From the NCBI RefSeq assembly GCF_012273895.1, contig NC_052125.1, positions 3,658,001-3,722,000 on the forward strand: a DNA stretch of 64,000 nucleotides, in the 5' to 3' direction. Made by a program: the position numbers and the translations under genes. Shown here piece after piece: positions 15,301 through 24,832 of the stretch (the stretch's first letter is position 1; every line of letters starts with the position of its first letter). This DNA is from Zerene cesonia. Taxonomy: Eukaryota; Arthropoda; Insecta; Lepidoptera; Pieridae. The notes beneath the pieces were generated by a model. The model did no database searches. It was not told where the DNA came from and saw only the letters and a list, made by a program, of their open reading frames with translations.

Positions 15301-16596
15301 AAAAACTACATAACACGTATTTAAACAGTTTTTGAAGAATTTAGATCAGATCAATAGAATAAAATATATTTTCTTTGTAGTCATAAGCTACTTATATATT
15401 TTTTGTTCTTATCCCGAGCGGAGCCGGGGCAAGCGGCTTGTTGCAATAATCGTATCAAGGGCGAGTAAGACCGTTGGGCTTAATAGCAAATTGTAATTAT
15501 TTTACTTGACGTCTATATCTGATCTAATGTATGCATATTGCTAACCTAGGTGACCTAGTCTAGTACTTGTGTGTAATTTGTTTTCAACCAACTTCAACGA
15601 AGTAGAAGGAGCGGTATCACTAAATTGTATAAAAAAAATAAAGTCGCTGTCTCAGTCCCTACGTTCCTATATATGCTAAAATCTTGAAAACTACGCAACG
15701 GATTTCGATGGGATTTTTTTTAATAGATAGAGTGATTCAAGAGGAAAGTTTATGTATATAATAACATCTATTAAACTACTTTAATACAGAGCCCTCTATC
15801 GGAATTTATAACTAGCATGTTTATTACAGCGCCATCTATAAAATTTGAAAATTTATATAAATGTATCTCCCCATGGCAATGAGATAATGCACAGCGGTAA
15901 AAGGTAGTAGGCTATGTAACTCTCTAGTCTCCTATGTATCTCCTGATATCGAAATCATATCTTAATAATATATAAGAATCGTAATCATAGATTGCTCTCC
16001 TTTAAATTATTTATGCCTATCTGTTCGCCCCGGCTTCGCCTGTGTTACATATATAACAAACTAGACGTTCGTCTTGATTCCACCCGAATTTTAATATTCC
16101 TGTTTTATCCCAATTTTTTATTGTGATAAAAAGTATCCCAACCACCAAGTCAGCTCACACCATGTCTGTATACCAAATTTCATCAAGATCCGTTCAGTAG
16201 TTTTAGCATGTTTGAAGGACAAACATCCAAACAAACTAACTGTCACATTTATAATATTAGTGTGATGTGACTCAGTGCAGTTGGAGCTTTCCAATGGTGA
16301 AAGAATTATTGAAATCAGTCCAGCGGTGTTTGTTTGAAAACATTACAAGCATACATGTTTTCTCTATAAAGTCTTATTTCGTCACATCTACATAATATCA
16401 TATTACGTTATTATATTAATATAATAATGAATAATTATAATTTAAATTAATTATGTATCTCTCATATTTCTTAATTGGCCGGCCTTAATAAAGGAAAAAC
16501 AACATTTGAATTATTTAATTATTTACGAATTTTAATAGTATTTAATGGACAATAGACAAAATGCAGCATCTAATCGAATCTATCTAATCTTATCTA

Positions 16597-16632
<36 letters not shown>

Positions 16633-19600
16633 ATGTGTATATATCTTCTTTTTTTCTAAAACTGGTTGATATTTCGCATTTATATTAAACTGGCTTCGCC
16701 CCGCGGTTTCGCCCGCGTAAGTCTGTATCCCGTAGGAATATCGGAATAAACAGTTGCCTATATGCTATTCCAGTTGTCCAGCTATCTACGTACCAAATTT
16801 CATTGCAATCGAATCAGAAATTTTTGCGTGAAAGAGCAACAAACGCACACACATCCTTACAAACTTTCGAATTTACAATATTAAGTAGGATAGGAAAGGA
16901 TAGGATATGGTTTGAACAAGTAAAAAAATCAATAGTTATACACATAAAATGTCAATTTATATACGTTGTAGATAAAGAATAAATAATCAATCCAAATGGT
17001 AAATAAAAAATAATTCTATAATTCTATTTAGATCGCATTAAAATCGACGCATTCGTTTAGCTCCAGACGAAAATAAATAAACAACAGTATAAAATATTAG
17101 AGCATCGACGATAATGCGTTTTTTAATCAAATATTATGACATTTTAATGTGGTATTTAAATATTATAGACCACAGACCGGACGTATTTTTATAATGTGTC
17201 ACTTTAAGCTATGCATTCAATAAATAATAATAATTTAGAAATTAAAAACTTTTCAACGGATTTTAAACGCGATTTATTCATTATATTATTAACCCGACGT
17301 TTCGAACACTTTACAGCGAGCTTTTTGAAAAGTTTTTAATTTCTAAATGTATAATACTCGCGTAAAAATACTAATAATAATAATAATAAAACTTTTATCT
17401 CTAGGCGAAAAAGAGAGACAACCTGAATATATATGGCCTATTTCCTTCTCCTAGCCCATCCCAGTCCATTCCTTCTTTCCAGTCATCAATCCTTTCCTTA
17501 TCCCTTATCAGCGGGCAGCGCATTCTCAGAGGTCTAAGCCTCTGCGAATGTTCATGGGCGGTGGTGATCGTTTACCATCAGGATAACCACCAGCTTACTT
17601 GCCCGGTATGACATAAAAAAAAAAATAATAATATATACAAGTTGAAAAAAAAAAAATGAGAATAAATTTTGCCCAGTCTCGAACCCTTAGTAACCAAATT
17701 AGTAGTGTCTAGGTTAGGTTTTATCACAAATACTAAATACTACAAAAACGGTTTTATCTTGGTCACTTCCTAACTATTCAATTAAGAGGCTTTAAAATCG
17801 TAATTTATTGCAGGCATGCAGCTTTAAATAGTATATTTAATTTATAATATATTTTATTTATGAGAAATTTTGAAAGAATAGAAAAAAATTGATCACGAGA
17901 CAGGATTCGAACCTGCGTTTCTTGCCTAACCGTAGCAACGCCTAGCCTCTCGGCCACCCGTGATCCCGCCACAGTAATCGAATTTCTTCTATTCTTTCAA
18001 AATTTCTCATTTATAAAGCATTTCAATGCTATAAAAATAGAAATTATATTTTATTTAATAAGATATTTGAGTATTTTCAACCGACTTCAAAAAAAGGAAG
18101 GTATTTATTACCTCATAATTTCCTACTAGATTGTTAAGTTTTTTTTGTATGAAACCTTGTGCCTCTCGTATGGTCCCATTTAAATTTGACCAAATCTCTA
18201 ATTATGACAATTCAAAGGCGGTGCAGTTTTTTTGTTTGTTAAAAAACAATCGTATACCTACTTCTATAAATAGTTTAAATAGTGAGTTGAATCGTCGTCG
18301 AAATTGTGTATTGCGTTGACGTAAAAATCAAGATGGCCGCGCCCGTTACCATGGAAACACCCGCGCTAACCGAGGCCGAGGTGCAGGAGCGTCTGAACGA
18401 ATTGGAAAGCGTCTCGACCGAGGAAGAACTGGAGAAGAAATTGGATAAATGGAATAAATTCGGTTTCAACATCACCAACTGGATGAAGTACATATTCAAT
18501 AAGGACACGAATGAAGAGTTCAAGGCGGAATGGCTGACGGTGAGTCTGTTGGCGGTGTGGCAGTTTGTGAGTCCGTTTGGGCGCTGCTGTCGGGTAGTGT
18601 TGGATCGGTTTTGATTTGTTTTTTTTTTTTTTGTTTGTATAGTAAGTAGGAAACTGCGGTGTTTTTAGGTGATGCTTATTTTACAGTTTTGTTCTTTAGT
18701 TGAGATATATCTCACAAATACAAAAAACCGTAACTAAAGAGATAATAGTACAATATATAAATTGATTTATCAAGTTTAGTATATTTTTATTTGATAAAAG
18801 GTCTGCAAATGACCTTACGCCTCTCCGAATACGCTTACCATCAGGCGACCCATCAGCTCCATTGCCGACGGTGACATAAAAAATCTATTTATTACATTCA
18901 TTCATTCGTTCACGGATCATTATCAAATTGCAACTGTAAATTTTTCTATTAATAAAAACTATTACATATGTTTATGCATAGTCATTTTATTTTAAACTAC
19001 ATCCATTTTGAATGGTCGCTTCTGCCGACAAAATCTCAGACTCGAAGGTTAAAAAGTATTAAATATCCACTGTTTATACAAACAATTTAATATTTCGTTA
19101 TTTCTTCTTTAATTCACCCTTTCTTTAATATGTCTATATGAACAAATCGCATTTTTATAAAGTTCCAATTACGAAATGACAGTATTTCTATTTCGTTAAT
19201 TCATTCCTTCCTTCGTTTAGTGCTCAATTTACAGAACCGTTTATTCACTCATTCGTTCACACATCAATGTTTTTTAATTTTCAATAATACCCACTTCGTA
19301 CATTTCTTCATTCGTTCTTTCACAGATTAGTATCATGATTATTTTTATATTTAAATAGTTCCTACTTCGTACACTCATTCGCTCATTCGTTAACAGATCA
19401 ATGACATTTTTGAATTTAAATAATACCCACTTTGTACATTTCTTCATTCGTTCATTCACAGATCAATGTCGTATATTTTGTTCATTCGTACGTTTCGTTC
19501 ATTCGTTCGCAGATCGACGAGTACAAGCGCCTGGCGGAGGAGAGCATGCAGCACGCGTGGCGTGTTGTCAACTCGCCGAACTGGAAGTTGGAAAAGCGCG

Positions 19601-22220
19601 GCTCGCAGAAGGGCGACGTCGTGGAGTCCACGCAGACCGAGCAGTTTGGGAAGGTGTATAGGTTTACGGTGAGTTTTGGGACTTTGTTTTTTTAACCGAC
19701 CTTACCGAAAACTAAGATTATTAAGTTGAATGTTTGTTTCTTTTTTGTTTTGAATCTATAGTGATAGATACCTACTCCTCCCAAAACGTTAATGACATCT
19801 TTTTAAAGAATAATTAATTCAACCGGTAATCATTTGAAAGTACATGTATTATAGAAAGCTGGTTGTATATATGTATCATTTCTTACATAGAGTCGAATTT
19901 TATCTAATCTAATACCTTTAAACGAGCAATTCTTGTATATATATATATATAATTGGAATCTCGGAATCGGCTCCAACGATTTTCATGAAATTTAGTATAT
20001 AGGGGTTTTCGGGGCCGATAAATCGATCTAGCTAGGAATCTTTTTTAGAAAATGTCACATTCGTGTTTTATTCGTGTTTTTTTTTTCCTGACATCTATTG
20101 GTGAATAATAATACTATTGTGCTTCGTAGATAGCTGGACAACTGAAATAACACATAGGCACTTTTTATACCGATATTCCTACGGGATGCGGACTTACGCG
20201 GTTTCAACCGCGGGTCACAGCTAGTGTTTATAATTCAACGAATAAATGTAAATTTGAACCCGCAAAATTTTTAATTAATATAGTTTTAGCTAAGGAAATA
20301 TGTTATATTTTTCAGGGTATCGTAGACTGTCCAGCTAAGTTTTTGTACAGTGAATTTAAAGACAATATAACAAGACTACCCGAGTGGAACCCCACTATAT
20401 TGAAGAGTGAACTTATTAAAGTAAGTGATGTATGAGTAATTTTTGTTGAAATTGTATTACTAATATTAAAGTATCATCGAAATCGGTTCAGCGGTGAAAG
20501 AGTGACAAACTTACGTCGATCTTTGCACAGAAATCATCTTATGTATAATTGTAGGAAGTAAGTTTTATTGCAAATGTTTTGCAATGTCGTATGTCACGAA
20601 CATAATAATGAAATTAGTAAATCAATTCCATAAATTATTTCTTATTATATACTTAATTATCTATCCATTTCCATTACCTACAATAAAACTAAAAAATGTT
20701 GTCAGTCATTCCTAGGTGCAGTTTTTGTGTTAAATTCAAATCTTAAATACCTAGATAAATTTCACCTATTTGCAAATAAAACATTTCTGTGTAGTGAATT
20801 GTAATTTTTGTGCGGTGTATGTGTTAAAATAAATAGAGTCTGTATGTTTCTTTCTACATTTACACATTTCTTTCTAAATTAAGGGTTTTATTGGGATACT
20901 TATATTGTTAAAAGTCATAATGTGCATACAAACCCCATGTGTAATGTACACGCGTCCCGCAGGAGATCGGCCCCGGCGTGGACCTGTCCTACCAGGTGAC
21001 GGCGGGCGGCGGGCGCGGCATCATCTCGCCGCGCGACTTCGTCATCCTGCGTCGCATGGCGGCGCTGTCGCGCGACGGCCGGCCCGCCGACGCCGAGCCC
21101 TACTGCTACATCAGCAGCGGCGTCAGCGTCGCCGTGCCCGGCTACCCGCCCACCCGGGACATGGTGCGGTGAGTGCCCACGCCCCCAGTGTTTAGGTCGT
21201 AGCGGGCCACCGAGCTGGCGGGCCGCCTGACGGTGAGTGATCACCGCCGCCCGTGAACAGATGTTCGGTCGTTTCGACATTCTTTATACGTTCGTTCTAA
21301 AAACTAAACCGCCAAAACAAATTGTCAAAACTAGACGAATTTTTAATGGAATAAAAACACAACAAGCCGGCAACAGCTCCACAAAAGCTATAACAGCTTT
21401 GTGAATGCTCATGGGCAGTGGCGTTGCCTCACGTGACCCACTTGCTCGGTTGCCCGCTCTGTTATAAAAAAAAAAAAAAAAACTTAGATTTAGAACACAG
21501 TTTTCCATAAATAAAAGTTTGAGTTCATTTATTCATCAAATCGTCATTCACAGCGTTGCTTTTGTCAATGTAAAAATCTTATTTTTGAGTTAGTATATAT
21601 AAAAACTATTAATTATATTTATTAAAACATACGTTGTCGTCCCCAGGGGCCACAATAAAGTGGGCTGTTGGAGCCTGAAGCCGAAGTGGGTGCAAACGCC
21701 GAACGGCAAAGTGGAACAAACTGTCTTCCAGTGGCTGATGTGCTGCGATCTGAAAGGTATTTGACGGTTTTATATCGTGATTTTTGATGCTTTATTTCAG
21801 ATAATTAATTATCACAAGATTCATAAGATGTGTTATATTCCTTCGAAACGGCTGCACCAATATTCATGAAATTTCGTGTGCATATCGGCGAGGTCTGAGA
21901 ATCGGCCAACGTCCATATTTCATACCCCTAAAAGATAAGAATCAACCATGCTCCTCCGAAACGACTTTACCGATTTTCATGAAATTTCGCGTGCACATTT
22001 TTACATCCCTAAACGACAAGAGTTAGGTATTATTAGCAGTAGCAGTAGTTAGGCAGCGTTTCGCGGGTCGGCTAGTTACTAGTAGCACTTTATATGTATG
22101 TCGGTTTCAGGTAAGATACCGCAGTTCGTGCTGGACGCCGCGTTCGCGACGGTGATGCTGGACTACATAGTGCACGTGAGGAAGTACGCGGCGGACTGCA
22201 AGGCGAAGGGGCTGTTTTAA
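560..22220 (+). CDS. STARD3: STARD3/MLN64-like late-endosomal lipid-transfer protein, 5' end outside window
   Basis: Exons 560-613, 1518-1656, 3754-3908, 19513-19668, 20316-20420, 20963-21168, 21647-21756 and 22111-22220 all have AG/GT borders and join in frame (1035 nt, TAA at 22218). Exons 560-613 and 1518-1656 encode the end of the MENTAL membrane domain (residues AFLIAKVFVFD, then a hydrophobic segment ending EAWFLDFRVLPQE, as in vertebrate STARD3). Exon 3754-3908 is a Pro/Ser-rich linker with WFSPVE, resembling the phospho-FFAT site that binds ER VAP proteins. The last five exons form the START lipid-binding domain (NWKLEKRG, EWNPTILKSELIK, ISPRDFVILRR, QWLMCCDLKGKIPQFVLDA). Family knowledge: the protein tethers late endosomes to ER and moves sterol. 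The earlier MENTAL exons are not in the window. The identification is firm. Confidence 0.93.
661..960 (+). repeat. Family N repeat ('gtcaagtgcgagtcggactcg') with CAGA stretch
   Basis: GGTCAAGTGCGAGTCGGACT, GTTCCGTACATATG, CGGACGGGCAGACAGACAGA. Related pieces: 6055-6350 (-), 10735-10780, 36100-36215. Intronic. Confidence 0.5.
1080..1195 (+). mobile_element. tRNA-derived SINE (GAT type), head only
   Basis: GGTGGTTCAGTGTTGAGAAC (A-box region) and AGAAGTTCGATTACAGG (B-box region), then the AAATAAATTGATTTTTCA body start. It is the head of the 30960 family, in a STARD3 intron. Confidence 0.45.
1700..1900 (-). repeat. Family C repeat just after MENTAL exon 1518-1656
   Basis: CACCCGGCAAACGCTGTTCT through GAAAAATAGATGTTGG to CAACACGAGATTTTTATA. 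Same family at 3364, 11888, 21830, 29440, 38312 and 38634. Confidence 0.65.
2505..2835 (+). repeat. Family G repeat ('ttaccatcaggcgacccacc'), near full length
   Basis: GGTAGACATTTGCC, GGCACCGGGGAAGTACC, GGCGTGAAATAATAGC, GTGAGTGGGGGAGCCGGAGG, TTACGCCTCTCC, GGGCGGTGGTAGCGCTTACC, CCAGCTCCATTGCCG. Non-coding. Other pieces at 12525, 17440, 18797, 21195 and 21385. Confidence 0.65.
3364..3545 (-). repeat. Family C repeat
   Basis: ACTAGCTGCACCCGGTAAAC to GACACGAGAATTTTATATA, followed by a minus family B fragment to about 3680. Confidence 0.65.
3936..4460 (+). repeat. Degenerate ATTGATTGGTTG array
   Basis: About 500 nt after linker exon 3754-3908 filled with irregularly spaced TTGATTGG-type words (for example 3949, 3970, 3990, 4021, 4111, 4154, 4376, 4418). 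Each contains ATTGG, an inverted CCAAT core. Confidence 0.6.
4765..4961 (+). repeat. Lepidopteran short interspersed repeat, family A
   Basis: Starts ACTAGCTGCGCC and ends TTATAATATTAGTAGGAT. Conserved blocks: CCGTATCCCGTAGGAATATC, GTTGCC, GTCCAGCTGTCTACGTACC, TTTCATTGCAATCGGTTC, GCGTGAAAGAGCAACAAAC. No coding sequence. It is probably a SINE or a LINE 3' end (compare butterfly Metulj SINEs); the class is uncertain. Confidence 0.75.
5335..5850. repeat. Two family G repeats head to head (inverted pair)
   Basis: A plus copy (5335-5515) ending ACCACCAGCTCGG meets a minus copy (5529-5850) starting GGCAATGGAGCTGGTGG. The two face each other across about 15 nt. Confidence 0.65.
6429..6633 (-). repeat. 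Family A repeat
   Basis: Minus-strand copy with all family blocks and a TG-rich stretch before the end. Confidence 0.75.
7008..7218 (+). repeat. Family A repeat
   Basis: Full-length copy with a CA-rich stretch before ATCCTTACAAACTTTCGC. Confidence 0.75.
8341..8460 (+). repeat. Family A repeat, 3'-truncated
   Basis: 5' half only; decays after the TCGACGTAC block. Confidence 0.6.
9273..9350 (+). repeat. (CA)n microsatellite at a gap edge
   Basis: CA/CG dinucleotide run ending 27 nt before the first 1000-N gap; it probably hindered assembly. Confidence 0.75.
9377..10376. other. Assembly gap, 1000 N
   Basis: Exactly 1000 N in the long STARD3 intron, so probably a placeholder length. Open frames crossing it are artefacts. 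Confidence 0.99.
10377..10455 (+). repeat. Possible non-LTR 3' end with (TTA)n tail
   Basis: GC-rich CGGGTCCGCGGGGTCG, CACAAGGTGCCCTGCGGG, then seven TTA units. Only the end is visible because the preceding 1000 nt are N. Confidence 0.35.
11888..12063 (+). repeat. Family C repeat
   Basis: TATAAAATTCTCGTGTCAC to GTTTGCCGGGTGCAGCTAGT. Confidence 0.7.
12676..12832 (+). repeat. Family B repeat ('cggcttcgcccgtggtacatata')
   Basis: CTAGCGGTCAGCCCCGGC, GTGGTACATATATAGCC, AATGGGCTATCTATCACTG, GTCCAAACAAACAAACTC, ATAATATTAGTATAGAT. Other copies: 14657-14812 (-), 38482, 40070, 51490 (-). Confidence 0.65.
13077..13395 (+). repeat. Lepidopteran repeat ('cccgcggcttcgcccgcgt' type)
   Basis: ACTAGCTTTTCGCCCGCGGC, TCGCGCGACATGGTTAG, CATCAAAATCGGTTTGAC, CAGACAGACAGAGTTAC. 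Related copies: 14428-14560, 23968-24302 (-), 26335-26620, 32450-32600. Confidence 0.55.
13775..13975 (-). repeat. Family A repeat, next to a family B fragment
   Basis: Follows directly on a family B piece (13665-13774) that ends AAAAGGCT. Confidence 0.7.
14871..15072 (-). repeat. Family A repeat
   Basis: Full-length minus copy ending GGGCGCAGCTAGT. Confidence 0.75.
16597..16628. repeat. (AT)n microsatellite
   Basis: Perfect alternating AT of about 30 nt in the long STARD3 intron. Confidence 0.75.
16689..16892 (+). repeat. Family A repeat
   Basis: Full-length copy ending TTAAGTAGGATAGG. Confidence 0.75.
17236..17365. repeat. Family E repeat, fold-back form
   Basis: ATTTAGAAATTAAAAACTTT near 17236 returns inverted as AAGTTTTTAATTTCTAAAT near 17330-17349, enclosing the GACGTTTCGAACAC block. 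Confidence 0.6.
17856..18045 (-). mobile_element. tRNA-like SINE, fold-back copy
   Basis: The minus strand carries the full tRNA-like core at 17893-17963: acceptor stem TCACGGG/CTCGTGA, D stem GCC/GGC, anticodon stem TTGCT/GGCAA, T arm GCAGGTTCGAATCCTGT. On the left is the usual 3' tail of the family. On the right the element switches, after ATTTCTTCTATTCTTTC, to the same tail in opposite orientation, so the tRNA-like core sits between inverted arms. Confidence 0.7.
18310..18340 (+). promoter_or_regulatory. Possible internal promoter elements (CRE-like and YY1-like)
   Basis: TGACGTAA at 18317-18324 is a CRE/ATF-like motif. CAAGATGGC at 18329-18337 is the YY1-type core often found at starts of TATA-less genes, and it contains the proposed ATG. 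Both lie at the 5' edge of the candidate alternative exon. These are motif matches only. Confidence 0.3.
18333..18539 (+). CDS. Candidate alternative first exon of the STARD3-like gene (START-only isoform)
   Basis: An ATG in good context (CAAGATGGC) opens a 69-codon reading frame that ends exactly at a strong donor (ACG then GTGAGT) in phase 0, the phase of START exon 19513-19668. The peptide begins MAAPVTMETPALTEAEVQ and has a Glu/Lys-rich, probably helical stretch (ESVSTEEELEKKLDKWNKF), then NITNWMKYIFNKD. It resembles no part of STARD3 that I know. The main transcript can skip it, because linker exon 3754-3908 also ends in phase 0 and joins 19513 to give LTQDQ-IDEYKRLAEES, which aligns with vertebrate STARD3. 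I infer an internal promoter producing a cytosolic START protein without membrane anchor or FFAT-like site. It could instead be the first exon of another gene nested here. Confidence 0.55.
18890..19512 (+). repeat. Degenerate TTCATTCGTTCACAG repeats before START exon 19513
   Basis: Units of about 50-70 nt carry CATTCGTT, a pyrimidine-rich stretch and CAG followed by AT. The AG-AT points lie near 19325, 19395 and 19461, and the last unit supplies the true acceptor at 19511-19512. The spacer AATACCCACTTCGTACATTT also recurs. Confidence 0.65.
20127..20224 (-). repeat. Family A repeat, fragment
   Basis: GTAGATAGCTGGACAACTG to CACAGCTAGT, in the intron between START exons 19513-19668 and 20316-20420. 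Confidence 0.65.
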
Positions 22221-22268
22221 ATGAACGAATTAACGAATGAATGAATGAATGAACGAATGAACGATTGT
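22221..22268 (+). repeat. (ATGA/ACGA)n stretch at the start of the STARD3 3' UTR
   Basis: Tetranucleotide-like GAATGAATGAATGAACGAAT immediately after the stop; a smaller repeat at 22493-22515. It is complementary to the TTCATTCGTTCATTCA repeats before exon 19513. Confidence 0.65.
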
Positions 22269-22475
22269 AATGTACAATGTGTTGGTTTCGGATAAAACTG
22301 TACAGTACTGGCCTTCTGCCCGCATTGTTTTCGTTTCGGGGTATGAATCTGAAACTCTCGGGCCTCTGTAGGAAATTTCATCCAAATCGGTCCAGTTGTG
22401 CCCGAGATCGGCAAGTTCAAGCAAGCAAACGAACTCATCAGCATAAAGCATTAGTATGTTAGACGCACGGACTCC

Positions 22476-22481
22476 AATAAA
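22476..22481 (+). promoter_or_regulatory. Poly(A) signal of the STARD3-like gene
   Basis: AATAAA 256 nt after the stop codon at 22220. It follows a 3' UTR that starts with an ATGA/ACGA-rich repeat. Confidence 0.55.
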
Positions 22482-23967
22482 AGAATGATTTTATGAATGA
22501 ACGAATGAACGAACTAATGTATATAATGACAGTGGCTTGAAATGTAACGATTTAAGTCTATTTGACATGCAATGTTTTTTTTTTCATTTGTAATTGGATT
22601 TTCTTTACATTTATTTCATTTTTTGAGTAATAATTTACATTTATTTCATTTTCTGGGTAATAAGAGAAATGAAAAACTTTTCCCTATATTCTATTTGTGA
22701 TATTAATTAGAATCTTACTTATATAGTTACACCATGCTCCGTCTGTGCTCTGTATATCAGTCTTTCAATATTATACCGCTGTATCGATTGTGATTAAATC
22801 GAACATAAGGTAGTGTTAACTTGTTTGCTTTGTGAAAGTTTACTCTTGTTTGCTCTATATTCGTAAAATATAACCATGTTTTATTTTTTTATTTATTTCC
22901 GAATTCTGAAGTTATTAATATTACTACTATTTAAGTTTAAGCGAAATTTAAGTTACGTTTTGTACAGTGGTGTATTTTATTCCAAGATAATTGCATGAAA
23001 AATAAAAAAGCTGCAATATATTTTTTTATTTGTAAAGTTGATAAAAACGTTTTTCAACTCCCGGACTACACCACAATGATCGATTTAGTGCATTTTGTAG
23101 TCATTTTCTTTAATTTTAAGCATTTTAAAGCTATTTCAGTCTAATTTATGTAAAAATATACTCTAAGATTACATAATATTTACTAGAAGTTTATAATCAA
23201 ATAGTTAAATATATTTTTATATAACAACTTGGCTTTTTTATTTACATTTCAACATAATTAAATAAATTGTGCTATCGAAATAAATATTGACATTATAAGA
23301 ATTAACTTTTTTTTCTCACTATGGCACTTGACATAAGAAAGGGCGGGAAAGCAATATTTTATTATATATTTTTTTTTAATTTGGGGGAGGTAGATATACT
23401 AATAATTTTGAACTGGCAATTACCATATTATGATATATGGAGGATTGATTTTACATTTTTTTTTTTTTTACACTTTACCTCCAATTGCGAAATTGTCGAA
23501 TTTTACACAATTTATAAAGTGTTTAAAAAAAAATTTAATAAAGCATATACATATTTTTTATGCTTTGTGTGAAATATGTATGAAAAAGGGATGCTTTCTC
23601 GCTCTCTCTTATATCAGTAATAAAAGAAAGAGGCAAAATATATTGTCTTTTATATACGACTTAATTTAAAAAGTAGTATTTTAAAAATGAACAAATATGA
23701 ATGAATTTAAGGACCATAGTAAAATTGTTAAAGTCTTTTAAATTGAAGCTACCACATGCAAGAAACTTTTCAAATCGGACCAATTATTATTATCGCCTGT
23801 TGTGCTCTTATGGAGTTTTATATAAAATTTATTTCTGTATGACTTGGTGCACAATAAAATAATTTGATTTGACTTATTCCAGAGATCAAAGCATGCTCAA
23901 AAACTCGATTATTTAACAGTTTTTATCAAGTTTTTGTATTGAACTATTATATTCACTTATTTATTAA

Positions 23968-24302
23968 TCCCTACTAATCTTATAAATGCGAAAGTAACTC
24001 TGTCTGTGTGTCTGTTACGCTTTCACGCCTAAACCAATGAACCGTTTTTGATGAAATTTCGTATGATGATAGAACTGAACTTAGGAAAGGACAAGTGTAG
24101 AAGAGGTTGAAATAGGGGATGAAAGTTTGTGTTGAAGTTCCTTATTGTCAAACATAAAATCATGTAAAGTCTCTCACACCTAAACCACTTAACCAATTTT
24201 GACAAATAGACCAGACCTTGGGAGAACCTATAGGCTACTCGTTACCATGTCGCGCGATATAACCGAATTCCACGCAGGCGAAGCCGCGGGTGGAAAGCTA
24301 GT
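23968..24302 (-). repeat. Lepidopteran repeat, minus copy of the 13077 type
   Basis: CTACTAATCTTATAAATGCG, CTGTTACGCTTTCACGCC, TCGCGCGATATAACC, GGCGAAGCCGCGGGTGG, AAAGCTAGT. Confidence 0.55.
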
Positions 24303-24764
24303 AAATTATGAATTGGTATATTTAAAAAAAAATACCCCGTAAACGGTATGCCCTGATCATTGCACTATAATTTTATCATACCACTAAGGTTTAAACTAGC
24401 TGCACGCCCCGGCTCCGCCCGGGTAGTCATGTAGCGTAATTGAAATAATATAAACTGTCCTATCTCTTAAGTTGGATCAAACGGCACATGGTGTGCTAAT
24501 TTGGTTAAAATCGGTTGAGTAGTTTAGGAGTCGATGACGGACAAACAAAGTGACACGTAATTTATAAGATTACATAGGAAATAATTGCTTCGATGAACTC
24601 AATGGATATAGCTGCGAATTTTATTCGTTAATCATTCATGATATATATTTAAAACAAAATTATAAATGAACGATTTATGTTATAATAAGACATATAATAA
24701 TAAATAAACAATTTTTATACTACAAATGTTTTTATTTTTTCCTACATACATAGTTAAAAAACCC

Positions 24765-24832
24765 TCATAGGAGGCCTGTGTCCCAGCAGTGGGAACATAT
24801 ATGGGCTGATGATGATGATGATGATGAGTTAA
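24765..24832 (+). mobile_element. tRNA-derived SINE (GAT type), 3' end only
   Basis: CCTCATAGGAGGCCTGTGTC to GGGCTGATGATGATGATGATG; strongly 5'-truncated. Confidence 0.55.

Larger units (their letters stand above)
3909..19512 (+). other. 15.6-kb STARD3 intron, repeat-filled
   Basis: Holds the ATTGG array, many family A/B/C/E/G repeats, one gap, a fold-back SINE and the candidate alternative exon. The stretches 10500-11700 and 13980-14400 look mostly unique but show no exon I can support. Confidence 0.7.

Noticed and set aside
18275..18523. 82-codon minus-strand frame opposite the candidate alternative exon
   Set aside because: Ser-rich shadow of the Glu/Lys-rich plus-strand frame; no splice or start support.
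20915..21280. 121-codon antisense frame over START exon 20963-21168
   Set aside because: Product of the high GC of the exon; the plus strand matches START domains and splices correctly.
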